64,000 nucleotides of DNA from DAOPXV01 sp964551445 (GCA_964551445.1 CAZKCG010000002.1:62001-126000), one strand, 5' to 3'; counted from the first letter of the stretch, positions 16,712 to 25,963 are shown. Notes: a model not told the origin generated them from the letters alone. Program-made: numbers and translations.

Positions 16712-16740
16712 ATTTTACATCATTTCAGCTTTTATTTCAA
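16712..16740 (-). promoter_or_regulatory. Sigma-70 promoter for the nuo operon
   Basis: Minus strand TTGAAA (16740-16735), 17-base spacer, TAAAAT (16717-16712). About 165 bases of untranslated leader follow before nuoA. The 16546-16940 gap holds no credible gene. Confidence 0.6.
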
Positions 16741-16841
16741 GCTTTTTTTCTTTTTTTTTGCGGTTTTGCGCCGAACTTTGATGTGAATAAAAACACAAAC
16801 ATTGAATTGTTTGGTTATTGGATGAATCAGGCTTTGGATAA

Positions 16842-16890
16842 TTTTTTCACTAATGTTAATTAAAATAATTAGTGAAAAAAAACACTAATG
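16842..16890. promoter_or_regulatory. CACTAAT box cluster (possible operator)
   Basis: A 13-bp inverted repeat, TTTTTTCACTAAT (16842-16854) with ATTAGTGAAAAAA (16868-16880), is followed within a few bases by a third CACTAAT (16883-16889). The T-run lies before the stem on both strands, so it does not read as a standard terminator. It sits between the SDR gene's end and the nuo promoter and could be a regulator site for nuo. Confidence 0.4.
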
Positions 16891-16940
16891 GTGAATTTTA
16901 TGGAGGGTGAATTAAATTAACACTCGTTAAAAAAAGGCCG

Positions 16941-17693
16941 CTACCAGCTTAATAATCCAAGGCCACCGGTCACGCCTATGCTTTCGCCGGTGATGTACGC
17001 TGCTTCGTCCGATGCGAGAAAACTTACGAGCGACGCCACTTCTTCTGGAGTTCCCAGACGTTTGAGTGGAATTATCGAGGTTATTTTTTCGCGGTTGGAG
17101 TTGATTGATTCCTTGCTCATGTCGGTTTCGATAGCGCCCGGACATACCGAGTTAACGGTTATTCCGCGTCCGCCGAGTTCCACCGCCATTGACCTTGTAA
17201 GCGCTTCCATTCCGGCTTTACTGGCGACGTAATTGGACTGCCCGCGTCCGCCTTTGGTAGCGATGAATGAGGAGATGTTTACGATCCTGCCGTATCTTTT
17301 CATCATCATGAATTTGGCGGCCGCTCTGCACATATTGAATGTGCCGGTGAGATTCACGTCGATGACATTCTGCCAGGCGTCGTCCTCCATCCCGGCAAGC
17401 GGGCAATCTTTAACTATCCCGGCATTATTTACGAGAATATCAATTTTTTCGAATTTATCGGTGAATTTTTCTATCATTTCATAAGCGCTTTTGGAGTCGG
17501 CTATATCGCCCTGTAATACGATAGCTTCGCCTCCAGCGGCTTCGATCTCTTTTAAAAGACCGTTTGCGAGCTCGATGTTTTTTACGCAATGAACGCCTAT
17601 TTTAGCGCCGAGCGACGCTAATTTTAAAGCGATGGCGCGCCCGATGCCGCGCGAAGAGCCCGTGATGAATGCCGTTTTCCCTTTGAGATCCAT
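16941..17693 (-). CDS. Short-chain dehydrogenase/reductase, FabG-like
   Basis: A 250-residue classical SDR. The cofactor motif TGSSRGIG (residues 11-18), NNAG (89-92) and the catalytic Ser142, Tyr155, Lys159 (YVASK) are all present; the order and the C-terminal GESIGVTGGLGL are typical of 3-oxoacyl-ACP reductases. It could serve fatty acid synthesis or reduce another keto substrate; no other fab gene is nearby, so the gene name is left open. It is transcribed from a strong promoter about 130 bases upstream, and its end lies about 230 bases before the nuo promoter on the same strand. Confidence 0.88.
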   Translation of the reverse strand: MDLKGKTAFITGSSRGIGRAIALKLASLGAKIGVHCVKNIELANGLLKEIEAAGGEAIVLQGDIADSKSAYEMIEKFTDKFEKIDILVNNAGIVKDCPLAGMEDDAWQNVIDVNLTGTFNMCRAAAKFMMMKRYGRIVNISSFIATKGGRGQSNYVASKAGMEALTRSMAVELGGRGITVNSVCPGAIETDMSKESINSNREKITSIIPLKRLGTPEEVASLVSFLASDEAAYITGESIGVTGGLGLLSW

Positions 17694-17820
17694 TGCATGC
17701 CTCTTTTCTGGTATTTTATTGTTCGGGTTTAAAATTCAATTTGAACGGTTGCAAACCGGAAATTTCTGGTTGGCGGAAAGTTTTACGGCTCCTTATATAT
17801 CTCACTTTCCCGCAGGGTGT

Positions 17821-17849
17821 ATTTTAACCGAATCGGGGATCTTTGTCAA
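17821..17849 (-). promoter_or_regulatory. Sigma-70 promoter for the SDR gene
   Basis: Minus strand TTGACA (17849-17844), 17-base spacer, TAAAAT (17826-17821): near-consensus. The leader of about 120 bases contains short inverted repeats (GCGGGAAAGT/ACTTTCCGC type and CGGTT/AACCG). The gap 17694-18014 otherwise shows no gene. Confidence 0.7.
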
Positions 17850-18014
17850 GAAAAGAAGGGCTGACATTATTGCAAAAATTCAGGGAAAAGAATTGAGTAC
17901 GCGCTTAAAGCACATACTTAATAAATTATCATGAGCGCACCTTTATGGTTACGGCTGGAAAATTATTCTGCTAAAACCCCATTTAAAAGCTTTATTTATT
18001 GTGAAGGATTTAAG

Positions 18015-18884
18015 TTAGTAGTTTTTTTGTTCGAACATATTTGGTTTTTTTTCGAATATATTTGGTTTTTGTTCGAACGCATTCGGTTTTTGTTCGAACA
18101 GTTTAGGTTTTGTTTCTGATGTTTCGGGCTCAAAAATCCGGGGTTTTATCTCGAATGTTTTTTGTTCTGATGTTTCAGATTTTGTTTCAGATGTTTTTGG
18201 CTCGAAAATCCTGGTGGGCCGATCGTCACCGATCGCTTGATAAGCTTCATCTACGGAGCTTATAGGTTCGAAGCTCACAGGCAGTCCATTTTTGGTCGAA
18301 TATGGATATTTTTGGAGGATCTTATCAAGAAGGATCTCGAGGGCAGGTTGTGTTGCGTCACAATACCACCAAATTTTCTGATTTTGGCCTGGCCCGATTA
18401 TAATTGTCATCATACTGTTGTTAATGCCGTATTCTTCACCGAGGGAGCTGGCTCCGGTGCCTATAGGAAAAGGAATTCGCATTTCCTGCGCAAAAGGCTG
18501 CACCGTACTTTCATTTTTTTTCGTAAAGAGAATGAATAATACATTATTTTGGTACTTTTTATATAATCTGATCAAATTAATCATTGATTTACGGCAGTAA
18601 GGCATATCAAAATTATATCCATGGAAAACCAATACGATTGTCTTTCCTTTGTGATCTGAGATTTTTAAAGGGCTTGAATTGATCCATGAATCCGTTTTAA
18701 TATCTTTAATATCTGTGTTGCGTTCGCCTGTCTGTATCGTATAAAATTCGTATTCTTCATCCAATAAATTTGCAGCTTCTATTGAAAATCCGCCTTGCAG
18801 TATAGCGCGTTTTTTCGAAAAAGCCGGACCATTAGAAATTAGAACCAATATTAAGGCCGTGACCAAAATCAGTTTTACTTTCAT
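18015..18884 (-). CDS. Exported thioredoxin-fold protein with C-terminal repeat tail
   Basis: 289 residues. An N-terminal signal peptide (hydrophobic run to about residue 23, ending ...GPAFSKK) points to export. Residues about 65-195 look like an AhpC/TlpA thioredoxin fold: strand KTIVLVFHGYNF, Cys-containing helix DMPYCRKSM, then NVLFILFTK and a TIIIGPGQNQ strand. Only one cysteine remains at the active site, where TlpA-type enzymes have WCxxC, so normal dithiol chemistry is unlikely. Residues about 225-289 are tandem near-repeats of 7-8 residues (KPNIFEKK, KPNMFEQK, FEPKTSETK). A ribosome site (AAAGGAG) and a TATACT -10-like box lie upstream. Function unknown. Confidence 0.7.
   Translation of the reverse strand: MKVKLILVTALILVLISNGPAFSKKRAILQGGFSIEAANLLDEEYEFYTIQTGERNTDIKDIKTDSWINSSPLKISDHKGKTIVLVFHGYNFDMPYCRKSMINLIRLYKKYQNNVLFILFTKKNESTVQPFAQEMRIPFPIGTGASSLGEEYGINNSMMTIIIGPGQNQKIWWYCDATQPALEILLDKILQKYPYSTKNGLPVSFEPISSVDEAYQAIGDDRPTRIFEPKTSETKSETSEQKTFEIKPRIFEPETSETKPKLFEQKPNAFEQKPNIFEKKPNMFEQKNY
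18018..18210 (-). repeat. 24-base tandem coding repeats in the tail of the thioredoxin-fold gene
   Basis: Degenerate repeats of about 24 bases (plus-strand unit resembling TTCGAACATATTTGGTTTTTG) occur about four times from 18028, followed by longer related units encoding FEPKTSETK and FEPETSETK. They stay in frame and encode the protein tail. They are likely to vary in number between strains by slippage. Confidence 0.75.
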
Positions 18885-19063
18885 GATCTATCATCTCCTT
18901 TGCCTTTTAAATAAAGTATAGCACAGAAAAGTTTAAAAACAGTTTTTATAAACGCTTTATTTTATCATAATGTAATTGGCGTTAGTGATAAGTAAAATTC
19001 GGGTCCGGCGTTCTGAATATATGGGAATGGAAGGGCGACTTTAATATTGCATAGAGATTTAAC

Positions 19064-19092
19064 TTGAAAAGTATATGAAAATAAAATATAAT
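19064..19092 (+). promoter_or_regulatory. Sigma-70 promoter for the nitroreductase gene
   Basis: TTGAAA (19064-19069), 17-base spacer, TATAAT (19087-19092). The gene starts 64 bases further on, after CGGAGG. Confidence 0.7.
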
Positions 19093-19155
19093 GTCATGTG
19101 AATGCCCGTTCATTGAATGGAGGGGCCGCATGAATGTATTCGCCGGAGGTAACTT

Positions 19156-19767
19156 ATGGAATTAATAGAAGCGATAAGATCGAGAAGAAGCATCAGAAAA
19201 TTCAAGCCGGACGCCCTGCCGGACGGCCATATCCAGGAGGTCATCGAGGCCGCGCGCCTCGCGCCTTCAGGGTCGAATCTACAGCCCGGAAGATTCGTGA
19301 TCATTAAAAGCGCCAAAATGCGTGAAAAATTAAAGGAATGCACTCCGCTTCCGTTCGTCGCGCAGGCGCCGGTCGTAATAGCGTGCTGTACTGACTCAAG
19401 CTGCATGGGCGGCTCGGAACAGAGATTTCGCGAACTTCGGGAAGCTGGGGCTTTTGCTGGAACGCCGCTTGAGAACGCTGCCGCGGGTGCGGTAAAAAGC
19501 CGCATAAGCAGCATGGACGAAGCGCAGATAAACGCTTATCTGAGCCTTAACGCGGCTATCGCGATAGATCATATGACGCTTCGCGCGGTCGATCTGGGGC
19601 TCGGGTCATGCTGGGTAATGATGTTCGACAGGGATAAGGTGAAAAAATTGCTGGGATTGGACGAAAAATATACGGTCATGGCGCTTCTGCCGCTGGGTTA
19701 TCCGGATCAGGATCCTGCAGGACGCCCAAGAATATCTGTAGAAGAAGTGGTTTTAAAAGAAGTATAA
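19156..19767 (+). CDS. Nitroreductase family flavoprotein
   Basis: 203 residues. The N-terminal family motif RSRRSIRKFKPDALP contains the FMN-phosphate arginines; APSGSNLQP and the C-terminal GLGSCWVMMFD and LLPLGYPDQ are also typical of the nitroreductase/NADH dehydrogenase-like fold. These enzymes are dimeric FMN proteins that reduce nitro compounds, quinones or flavins with NAD(P)H; the real substrate cannot be read from sequence. A short cysteine-containing insertion (CCTDSSCMGG) lies in the middle. It has its own promoter and a good ribosome site. Confidence 0.88.
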   Translation: MELIEAIRSRRSIRKFKPDALPDGHIQEVIEAARLAPSGSNLQPGRFVIIKSAKMREKLKECTPLPFVAQAPVVIACCTDSSCMGGSEQRFRELREAGAFAGTPLENAAAGAVKSRISSMDEAQINAYLSLNAAIAIDHMTLRAVDLGLGSCWVMMFDRDKVKKLLGLDEKYTVMALLPLGYPDQDPAGRPRISVEEVVLKEV

Positions 19768-19849
19768 GGCCAACCGCTGGATAATGTTTATTATGTAAAC
19801 CTGTTTGATGGCGGGGAAATAACTCAAAGCTGAAAAAGGAGAAAAAAAT

Positions 19850-20167
19850 ATGAAAAACTTCGATTCGATCTTCTGGAAATTTATGTCGGTGCTTTTCGTG
19901 TCATCGATATTCTTTCTTTCATACGCGATATTAAATACGACAGGCGCAAGGGATGTTATCGTTCCGGGATCGGCCCAGGCTCAGGATGTTCAGCCGTTGA
20001 ACTCCGCGGGCGGTATAGTATGCACTTCCAAGAGCGACAGTAACGACAACACGCTTTATATCTGGAAGTACGACTCTAACGGCCTTCCGGTGAGCGTGAG
20101 CGTAGTTTACAGGCAGAAAGACTGGAATTATAACACTTTCCCGATCAAAGAAGGCGCCGGAAAATAG
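19850..20167 (+). CDS. Small exported or membrane-anchored protein, unknown
   Basis: 105 residues. Residues 9-28 form a hydrophobic helix (FWKFMSVLFVSSIFFLSYAI), giving either a signal peptide or a single anchor; an Ala-rich AQAQD at about residue 44 could be a cleavage site. The remainder is polar with aromatic residues (LYIWKYDSNGLP, YRQKDWNYN) and resembles short beta-rich repeats. The start follows AAAAGGAGAAAAAA. It ends 41 bases before the large kinase gene, so it may be in the same transcript. Not recognised. Confidence 0.6.
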   Translation: MKNFDSIFWKFMSVLFVSSIFFLSYAILNTTGARDVIVPGSAQAQDVQPLNSAGGIVCTSKSDSNDNTLYIWKYDSNGLPVSVSVVYRQKDWNYNTFPIKEGAGK

Positions 20168-20208
20168 ATCGGAACACGGGAAAAATTTCGCGAAGGAAAA
20201 GAAATGAT

Positions 20209-23200
20209 ATGCAGGAGTTTCCGGCCGGCGGTTCGCCGGATTTCAGGGGATATAGCGTAACAGGCCGTTTCAAGGTCGTTTCGGGCGAATCGGATATTTT
20301 CGTTCTTGAGAAAGGTACGGAAAAATTCATATTGAAACTTTACCGTTACGGGATAAGCCCGGCTGAAGACGTGCTTAAAAAGACCGTCGAGATAAGCGCG
20401 AGGCATCCGGAACATATTATTCGAATATTCGAATGCGGCTATGACGAGGGCAGCGAGAGGTATTTCGAGATACAGGAATACGCCGGGTTCGGAACGCTGA
20501 AGGAACTGGCCGTATCGATTCCGGACGCGAACAGGGCGGCTGCGGTGAAGCTCATAATCGGGCAGATAATAGAAGGTCTCAAGGTCCTGCACGATAACCG
20601 CATACTGCACCTGGACCTTAAACCGTCGAATATCCTAATAAGGTCGAAAACTCCGACATGTCTTATCTTAAGCGATTTCGGTATCGCGTCCCTTCTGGAA
20701 TCCGACGTTTCAAGCAGAATGACCGGAATTAAAGGCACGCCGCTATATTCGGCGCCCGAGACATTCGGAGGCGTCGTGCATAAAAATTCGGATTACTGGT
20801 CGCTTGGAATGATGATGATGGAGATCTTAACGGGCGCGCATCCGCTGGAAGGTCGCGACGCCAAAACGATAATGTACGGATTAACGACACGCGGCATGGA
20901 TATCCCGGCCGGCATTCCCGTCGAATTCAAAATTCTTCTCGCCGGGCTTCTGACCCGCGAAGCGCACGGCAGATGGGGCTATGACGAAGTTAAAAGATGG
21001 ATGAATGGCGAGCGCGACATCTCGATATACGCGCCGAAGTACGCGAAGGCTTATAAGTTCCATAACCGCGAATATCATTCGCTTGAAAAGCTTGCGGCCG
21101 CTTTCATGGAAACCGAGGAATGCTGGGAGGACGCTAAACTGCACCTTGGCGAAGGATATATTTCGAAGTGGCTTGAAAGCTGCGAAGATTACGATATGGG
21201 CGTCGGGATAAAAAAAATAGTTAAAAGCTGCGGCGGCGACCTTGACAGGGCGCTTTTTAAAATAATTTACGCCAACAATAAGAGCCTGCCGTTCTCTTTA
21301 TGCGGTATCAAGATAACCCTTCAGCGGCTTTTCGCCGCGTCGGCCGCGGCTTTTGAAAACTCCGCGTCGGCCTCTGAAAACACGGTTCTGTCGCTTGTCT
21401 TAAACGGCGGGATGCTTTCTTATTATCGCGAATATATGGCCTTTAACGAGATGCCGGAGAACGCGTTCTCGCTCTTTCTCGCGGCGCTCGAAGCTAATTT
21501 TTCGAAAATGCCGGATAAAAGCGCTAAAACGAGATTTTTAACAGCTTCGAAACTGATGCGCGTGCTTATGGATTTTACTAAATACGAGATCCCGGCGAAT
21601 TTAAGAAAAGACGTGTACGCGAGCGTCTGCTATATCATTGAAAATATTGAAAAGATCATTCCTTCGTGCGGTTCGGCCGGAAGAAGTCCGGCTGATAATA
21701 AAGAGACGGAAGATCCGGCGGCGGAAAAAGCGACGGGTAATATTGAAGAAACGGCTGAAAACGATATAGATCCGGTAGTTTACAATAAAATTTTATACCT
21801 GCGCTCGAAATTCGAAGATATAGACGACGCGCTTTTAAGCACTATCGCGGACGGCGACGCCGCGATCGCGAGGATACTTATAGATAACGGAGCGAGCGTC
21901 AACGCGAAAGACGCGGATAACGACACCGCGCTCTTGAAATCGGTCGCGGCCGGAAACGCCGAAATGGTGAAACTTTTGGTCGATTCCGGCGCCGACGTCA
22001 TGGCGGAGAATAATTTCGGATGGACCGCCGAAATGCTCGCGAAAGAGCGGAAGCGCGAAGATATTTTAAAGATAATCAGCACCGCGGGAAGCCGGGTTTC
22101 GGGCAAAGAGGTCAGGAACGACTGCATGGAGCTTTTAATTTATTTGAGCGGCGCGGCGAAAAAATTCATGGGAAATTATCATGAAGATTGCGTGCGCGAA
22201 TTGAAGAACGCGGCCGCTGACGCTGAAAACGGCATGATAGACAAAGCGGCGTCCCGGATCAGAAGGGCCTTGAGCTTTATACCGGACGCGGGCGACGCGG
22301 ACCGGGTCGAGGACGCCTGCTCTTGCGCCGGAAAGTTTTTCTTCAGAATGAAAAGATATGACGACGCGGCTTTCGCGTATGAAAAAACGCTCGCGATAAA
22401 TCCTATAAATCGCGTCGCTCTGGACTTTTTTGAAAGCAGAAAAAGCCTTTCGACCGAAAAAGACGCTGCGGAGACTCTTATTGAAAAAGTTTCAGCGCTG
22501 GAAAACGGCGGCGATCTGGACGCGGCGTTTGAAAAATGCCTCGAGATAACGGAAAAATATCAGCGCAACGCGGCGGCCCGCGTTAAACTCGCCTCTCTTT
22601 ACGAGTTGAAAAAAAATCCGGCCAGGGCGCTTTTTGAATATGAACGGGCGCTCGATCTGGAACCTGAAAAATACCGCCATTTATTTATAAAGGCCGCGCA
22701 TCTTTCGCTTGAACTAAAAAACCACAGGTCGGCCGTCGAGAACCTTACCCGCGTCCGGCAGCTTTTTCCGGATGATATCGATTCGAGGAAGCGTCTTTTA
22801 GAAGAGTATAAATTCTATTTTTTCAACGAGGATAAGGCCGAAGGCGCGGACGATGTCATCGATTCATACAGGTGCTTTTTAAGTGACCGCGCGAACGACG
22901 CCATGACGCATCTGGAAATAGCTTATATTTACAATAATCTTCCGAAACAGGCTTTTGAAGATGAAAAGATCTCTGAAAAAGCCCTAACGGCAGCGGAAAA
23001 CGCGTCCCTGGCGCCTGAAGCTAAAGGGTCTGCGGGGCGAGTGCTCCGCATTATGCTGCTCGATGAGATCAGGCTCGCTTTTTTTAATTCAGGCGGATTA
23101 AGCGCGGCCAAAATAATCGAAATATATAAAAAACGCCACGCGGCGCGGCCTGACGACGCTTTTAAATGCTACGAAACAGGCTATCTGTATAATAATCTTC

Positions 23201-24114
23201 CCGCCGCCTGCATTCCGGAAAAAAATCCCCGCGAGCTCGGCCTTCAATTTTTAATAAAAGCGGCCGAGATAGACGGAAATTCCGCGGAAATTTCAATGGA
23301 ACTCGCCCGGGCATATTACAGACTTGGAATGTTCACCAACGCGCAGGATGAATGCTCGAAAATTCTCGCGCGCGATCCCGGAAATACCGCCGCCGGATTG
23401 ATGAAAGCTTCGATCTTTGAGATCGGGGACGATCTCGCCGCCGCTTTCCGCGAGTATGAATCGTTAGCCGCCATTGACAGGAAATGCTTCGAAGCGCAGA
23501 TACGCGCCGTGGACGCCTATTTTAAAATGCACGATAAAAGCCCGAACCGGACTGCGAAATTCTTTCATTTCATACAGGAATCAAAGCGCGCCGTTAAAAA
23601 TAATTTTTCCGACGCGCCGGCTAATTTCAGGCTCGGCTACGCTTATCTGAAACTGTCCGATTTTTCGGCGGAAGATATCGAGAATTCACAGATGGCCTTC
23701 AAACAGGCAATGGGCGCCGATAACAACAACATCTACACTTATCTGGCCCTCGCCGAACTTTATCAGAAACAATCCACGGCGTCTAAAAAAGACTCCTTCG
23801 CTGAAGCCGAAAGCGTTTGCAGGATGGCTATTTCAAGGTTTCCTCACGATCCGGCAGGTTATCTGGCCCTGGCCCTGGCGTTCGACAATAATTTCAAGGC
23901 GAATAAAAAAAACGAGGCTCTCGAACAATATCAAAAAGCGCTCTATCTGTCGCCGTTTTTTATCGAAGCGCGCTACAGGCTGGCTCTTATGTTAAAGAGT
24001 AAGAAGATGAACAATGAGGCGCTTGCGGAATTTAAAAAGGTCGTTGAAATAGATCCTAACAGCCCGCAGGCGCAGGAAGCGCGGCGCGCGATACAAACTC
24101 TGGAGAAGAAGTGA
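20209..24114 (+). CDS. Ser/Thr protein kinase fused to ankyrin and TPR repeats
   Basis: A 1301-residue multidomain protein. Residues about 15-280 are a Hanks-type kinase: Lys43 (FILKLY), HLDLKPSN with Asp136 and Asn141, DFG at 156-158 and APE at 182-184. The HRD arginine is Leu, so it is not an RD kinase, and the glycine loop is weak. A helical region of unknown type follows. Residues about 534-631 hold ankyrin repeats (NGASVNAKDADNDTALL, SGADVMAENNFGWTAEML). From about residue 690 to the end there are many TPR-like repeats. No membrane helix is visible, so it is probably cytoplasmic. It likely phosphorylates a partner recruited by the repeats. The downstream gene converges on it, leaving only 15 bases. 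Confidence 0.85.
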   Translation: MQEFPAGGSPDFRGYSVTGRFKVVSGESDIFVLEKGTEKFILKLYRYGISPAEDVLKKTVEISARHPEHIIRIFECGYDEGSERYFEIQEYAGFGTLKELAVSIPDANRAAAVKLIIGQIIEGLKVLHDNRILHLDLKPSNILIRSKTPTCLILSDFGIASLLESDVSSRMTGIKGTPLYSAPETFGGVVHKNSDYWSLGMMMMEILTGAHPLEGRDAKTIMYGLTTRGMDIPAGIPVEFKILLAGLLTREAHGRWGYDEVKRWMNGERDISIYAPKYAKAYKFHNREYHSLEKLAAAFMETEECWEDAKLHLGEGYISKWLESCEDYDMGVGIKKIVKSCGGDLDRALFKIIYANNKSLPFSLCGIKITLQRLFAASAAAFENSASASENTVLSLVLNGGMLSYYREYMAFNEMPENAFSLFLAALEANFSKMPDKSAKTRFLTASKLMRVLMDFTKYEIPANLRKDVYASVCYIIENIEKIIPSCGSAGRSPADNKETEDPAAEKATGNIEETAENDIDPVVYNKILYLRSKFEDIDDALLSTIADGDAAIARILIDNGASVNAKDADNDTALLKSVAAGNAEMVKLLVDSGADVMAENNFGWTAEMLAKERKREDILKIISTAGSRVSGKEVRNDCMELLIYLSGAAKKFMGNYHEDCVRELKNAAADAENGMIDKAASRIRRALSFIPDAGDADRVEDACSCAGKFFFRMKRYDDAAFAYEKTLAINPINRVALDFFESRKSLSTEKDAAETLIEKVSALENGGDLDAAFEKCLEITEKYQRNAAARVKLASLYELKKNPARALFEYERALDLEPEKYRHLFIKAAHLSLELKNHRSAVENLTRVRQLFPDDIDSRKRLLEEYKFYFFNEDKAEGADDVIDSYRCFLSDRANDAMTHLEIAYIYNNLPKQAFEDEKISEKALTAAENASLAPEAKGSAGRVLRIMLLDEIRLAFFNSGGLSAAKIIEIYKKRHAARPDDAFKCYETGYLYNNLPAACIPEKNPRELGLQFLIKAAEIDGNSAEISMELARAYYRLGMFTNAQDECSKILARDPGNTAAGLMKASIFEIGDDLAAAFREYESLAAIDRKCFEAQIRAVDAYFKMHDKSPNRTAKFFHFIQESKRAVKNNFSDAPANFRLGYAYLKLSDFSAEDIENSQMAFKQAMGADNNNIYTYLALAELYQKQSTASKKDSFAEAESVCRMAISRFPHDPAGYLALALAFDNNFKANKKNEALEQYQKALYLSPFFIEARYRLALMLKSKKMNNEALAEFKKVVEIDPNSPQAQEARRAIQTLEKK

Positions 24115-24129
24115 GAAGGACTACCAGAC

Positions 24130-25911
24130 TTATTTTTTAACCAGGCACTGCGCTTTGTTATATTCGGCCAGAAGCGACGCGGCGCCTGTTTCGGTGATGG
24201 GCTTGATCTCGTCGGGGACGCGGCTCATTTTTTCAAGCTTCAGATACATAAGGACGTCTTTGGTGTCTTTTTTCAGTTCGACCAGTTCCATCGCGTTTAC
24301 AAAATCAGAACAATTGAATATATTGAAATTCGTCAGCCGCATCAGCGGGTCTGAGTTTATGCCTTTCTGTTTTAAAAAATCTATCTTCGCTTTCAGTTTC
24401 GAAAAGTAATTTTCGGCATCATTCGGCCTTGCCATTTCCTCCGTTTTTATTATAAGTTCGACCATGTGAACGTATTTCGCCGGAGTGGAGATGATCTCGG
24501 AAATGCTTTCAATACCGAATTCTATTTCGGGATTATTGAACGACCTGAGGCGCGGTATGGACACGTCGCGGAAATAGATCAGCTTTTTGATCCTGGCGTA
24601 ATAAATTTTGAAAACGGAAACGACCTCGTCCATGGACATGTTGAAATCTTCAATGGCCTCGTAAAGATAGGGAACTTCGAATCCGAGCTCCTCGAATATG
24701 ATTATCCGTTCCTCGCATTTTTCGATGAAATCGGAGGCCTCTTTTTCATAGGTTCTTATCTCGTTCTCGAGTTCGCTTCTTAAAAGCGGGTTCAGAAGCT
24801 TCTTTTCGATGGAATCGATCTTGTCTTTTTCCTTGAAGAAGGCGCGGCGCCTGTCGAGATAGATGCGGATGCGCAGAAATTTGCGGTAATTCTCGTCGTA
24901 GGTCTCGAAAAGTTTGGCGGCCTCTCCGAGGGGTCTTTTGATTATTTTTTCGAGTTCGACGGTGACCAGGTTCAACTTTTTATAATTTTCGATCGTGCGT
25001 TTATAATATGCCATGAGCGTGGCGTCGCCTTTGGGGTCGATCCTGGCTTCCAGTTCGCCTATCATGGTTATGCCCTTGTAATAATTATCGGGATCTTTTA
25101 AAAACGACTCGATCTTTTTAACTTCGGCAGGTTCCATGTTGCGCGCGTGTCTTTTAAGGCGGGAGTCGACCCTGTCGAGTTTCGAGAGCATCTGTTCGAA
25201 AACCCAGAACGCGCGGCCTACGTTTCTTATATCGCCCTCGAGGACCTTTTCGAGTTTTTTCGTGACGAAGCCTTTTGACGAGAAGTCTTCCTTTATTTTT
25301 TTCATGAACATCTGTTTGGCCATGTCGGAAATGGGTTTGTGGTCTTCTCTGACGGGGTTTCCCCATTCGTCGCGCGCTTTTTTATCGCTGTATAATATGT
25401 AAATATCGCCGCTTTTGATCATTTCGTCAAGATCGGTTATTTCTTCGGCTATGGCTTCGAGGTTATAGACGTCTTTTCTTTTTATTTTGTGGATGAGTTC
25501 GAGGAACTGAGGGTGTTCTCTGTCGATATCCAGCGCTTCGAGCCGGTCCTTGAGTTGTTTCAGTTTTACTATGCCGTCGTAGAATCCGTCGAAAGCCTCT
25601 AAAAGCTCCATGGCGTCAAGTTCGGCAACGGTTTTCTGAAGACGCCAGACGGCGAATCCTTTCGATTTTAATTCGACGGTCTCGGGCATGAATATTTCGT
25701 TGATTATGTTGCGCTGGCTTTTTCCGGACTGTTCATCGATCTGCTGCATCTTGTAGATGAGAGTGTAGGCTTCTTCATTGGAAGCGTTTTCTTTGGGAGC
25801 TATGAGGTTATCATAGATGAATTCCGGAATTTTGTCTTTGTATTTAGAAAGACATTGAAGGGTGCGTTTGTATCTGCGCTGCCTCGCGGCGATCTTGATC
25901 TCGGAAGGCAT
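24130..25911 (-). CDS. Large helical charged protein, unknown
   Basis: 593 residues, rich in Lys, Glu, Asp, Leu and Ile with few Gly or Pro; it appears to be almost wholly alpha-helical with coiled-coil stretches (for example VKKIESFLKDPDNYYKGI and ENEIRTYEKEASDFIEKCEE). A pattern of about 100 residues with KLxxVxxELExIIKRPLGEAxKLFExY-like segments seems to recur, such as KKLEKVLEGDIRNVGRAFWVFEQ, suggesting repeated helical modules. There is no signal peptide, membrane helix or recognisable catalytic motif. It converges tail-to-tail with the kinase gene. A partner or scaffold role is only a guess. Confidence 0.6.
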   Translation of the reverse strand: MPSEIKIAARQRRYKRTLQCLSKYKDKIPEFIYDNLIAPKENASNEEAYTLIYKMQQIDEQSGKSQRNIINEIFMPETVELKSKGFAVWRLQKTVAELDAMELLEAFDGFYDGIVKLKQLKDRLEALDIDREHPQFLELIHKIKRKDVYNLEAIAEEITDLDEMIKSGDIYILYSDKKARDEWGNPVREDHKPISDMAKQMFMKKIKEDFSSKGFVTKKLEKVLEGDIRNVGRAFWVFEQMLSKLDRVDSRLKRHARNMEPAEVKKIESFLKDPDNYYKGITMIGELEARIDPKGDATLMAYYKRTIENYKKLNLVTVELEKIIKRPLGEAAKLFETYDENYRKFLRIRIYLDRRRAFFKEKDKIDSIEKKLLNPLLRSELENEIRTYEKEASDFIEKCEERIIIFEELGFEVPYLYEAIEDFNMSMDEVVSVFKIYYARIKKLIYFRDVSIPRLRSFNNPEIEFGIESISEIISTPAKYVHMVELIIKTEEMARPNDAENYFSKLKAKIDFLKQKGINSDPLMRLTNFNIFNCSDFVNAMELVELKKDTKDVLMYLKLEKMSRVPDEIKPITETGAASLLAEYNKAQCLVKK

Positions 25912-25963
25912 GATTACACCTCACATTTCCGGATTTTTAAAGAATGTTTGGACTCTTACTAAT

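Noticed and set aside
16842..16880. A terminator for the SDR gene
   Set aside because: The T-runs stand before the stem on both strands and no U-tract follows it, so it does not have the form of an intrinsic terminator.
18018..18210. A CRISPR array or intergenic satellite
   Set aside because: The repeats are short, imperfect, without unique spacers, and remain in frame inside a coding region.
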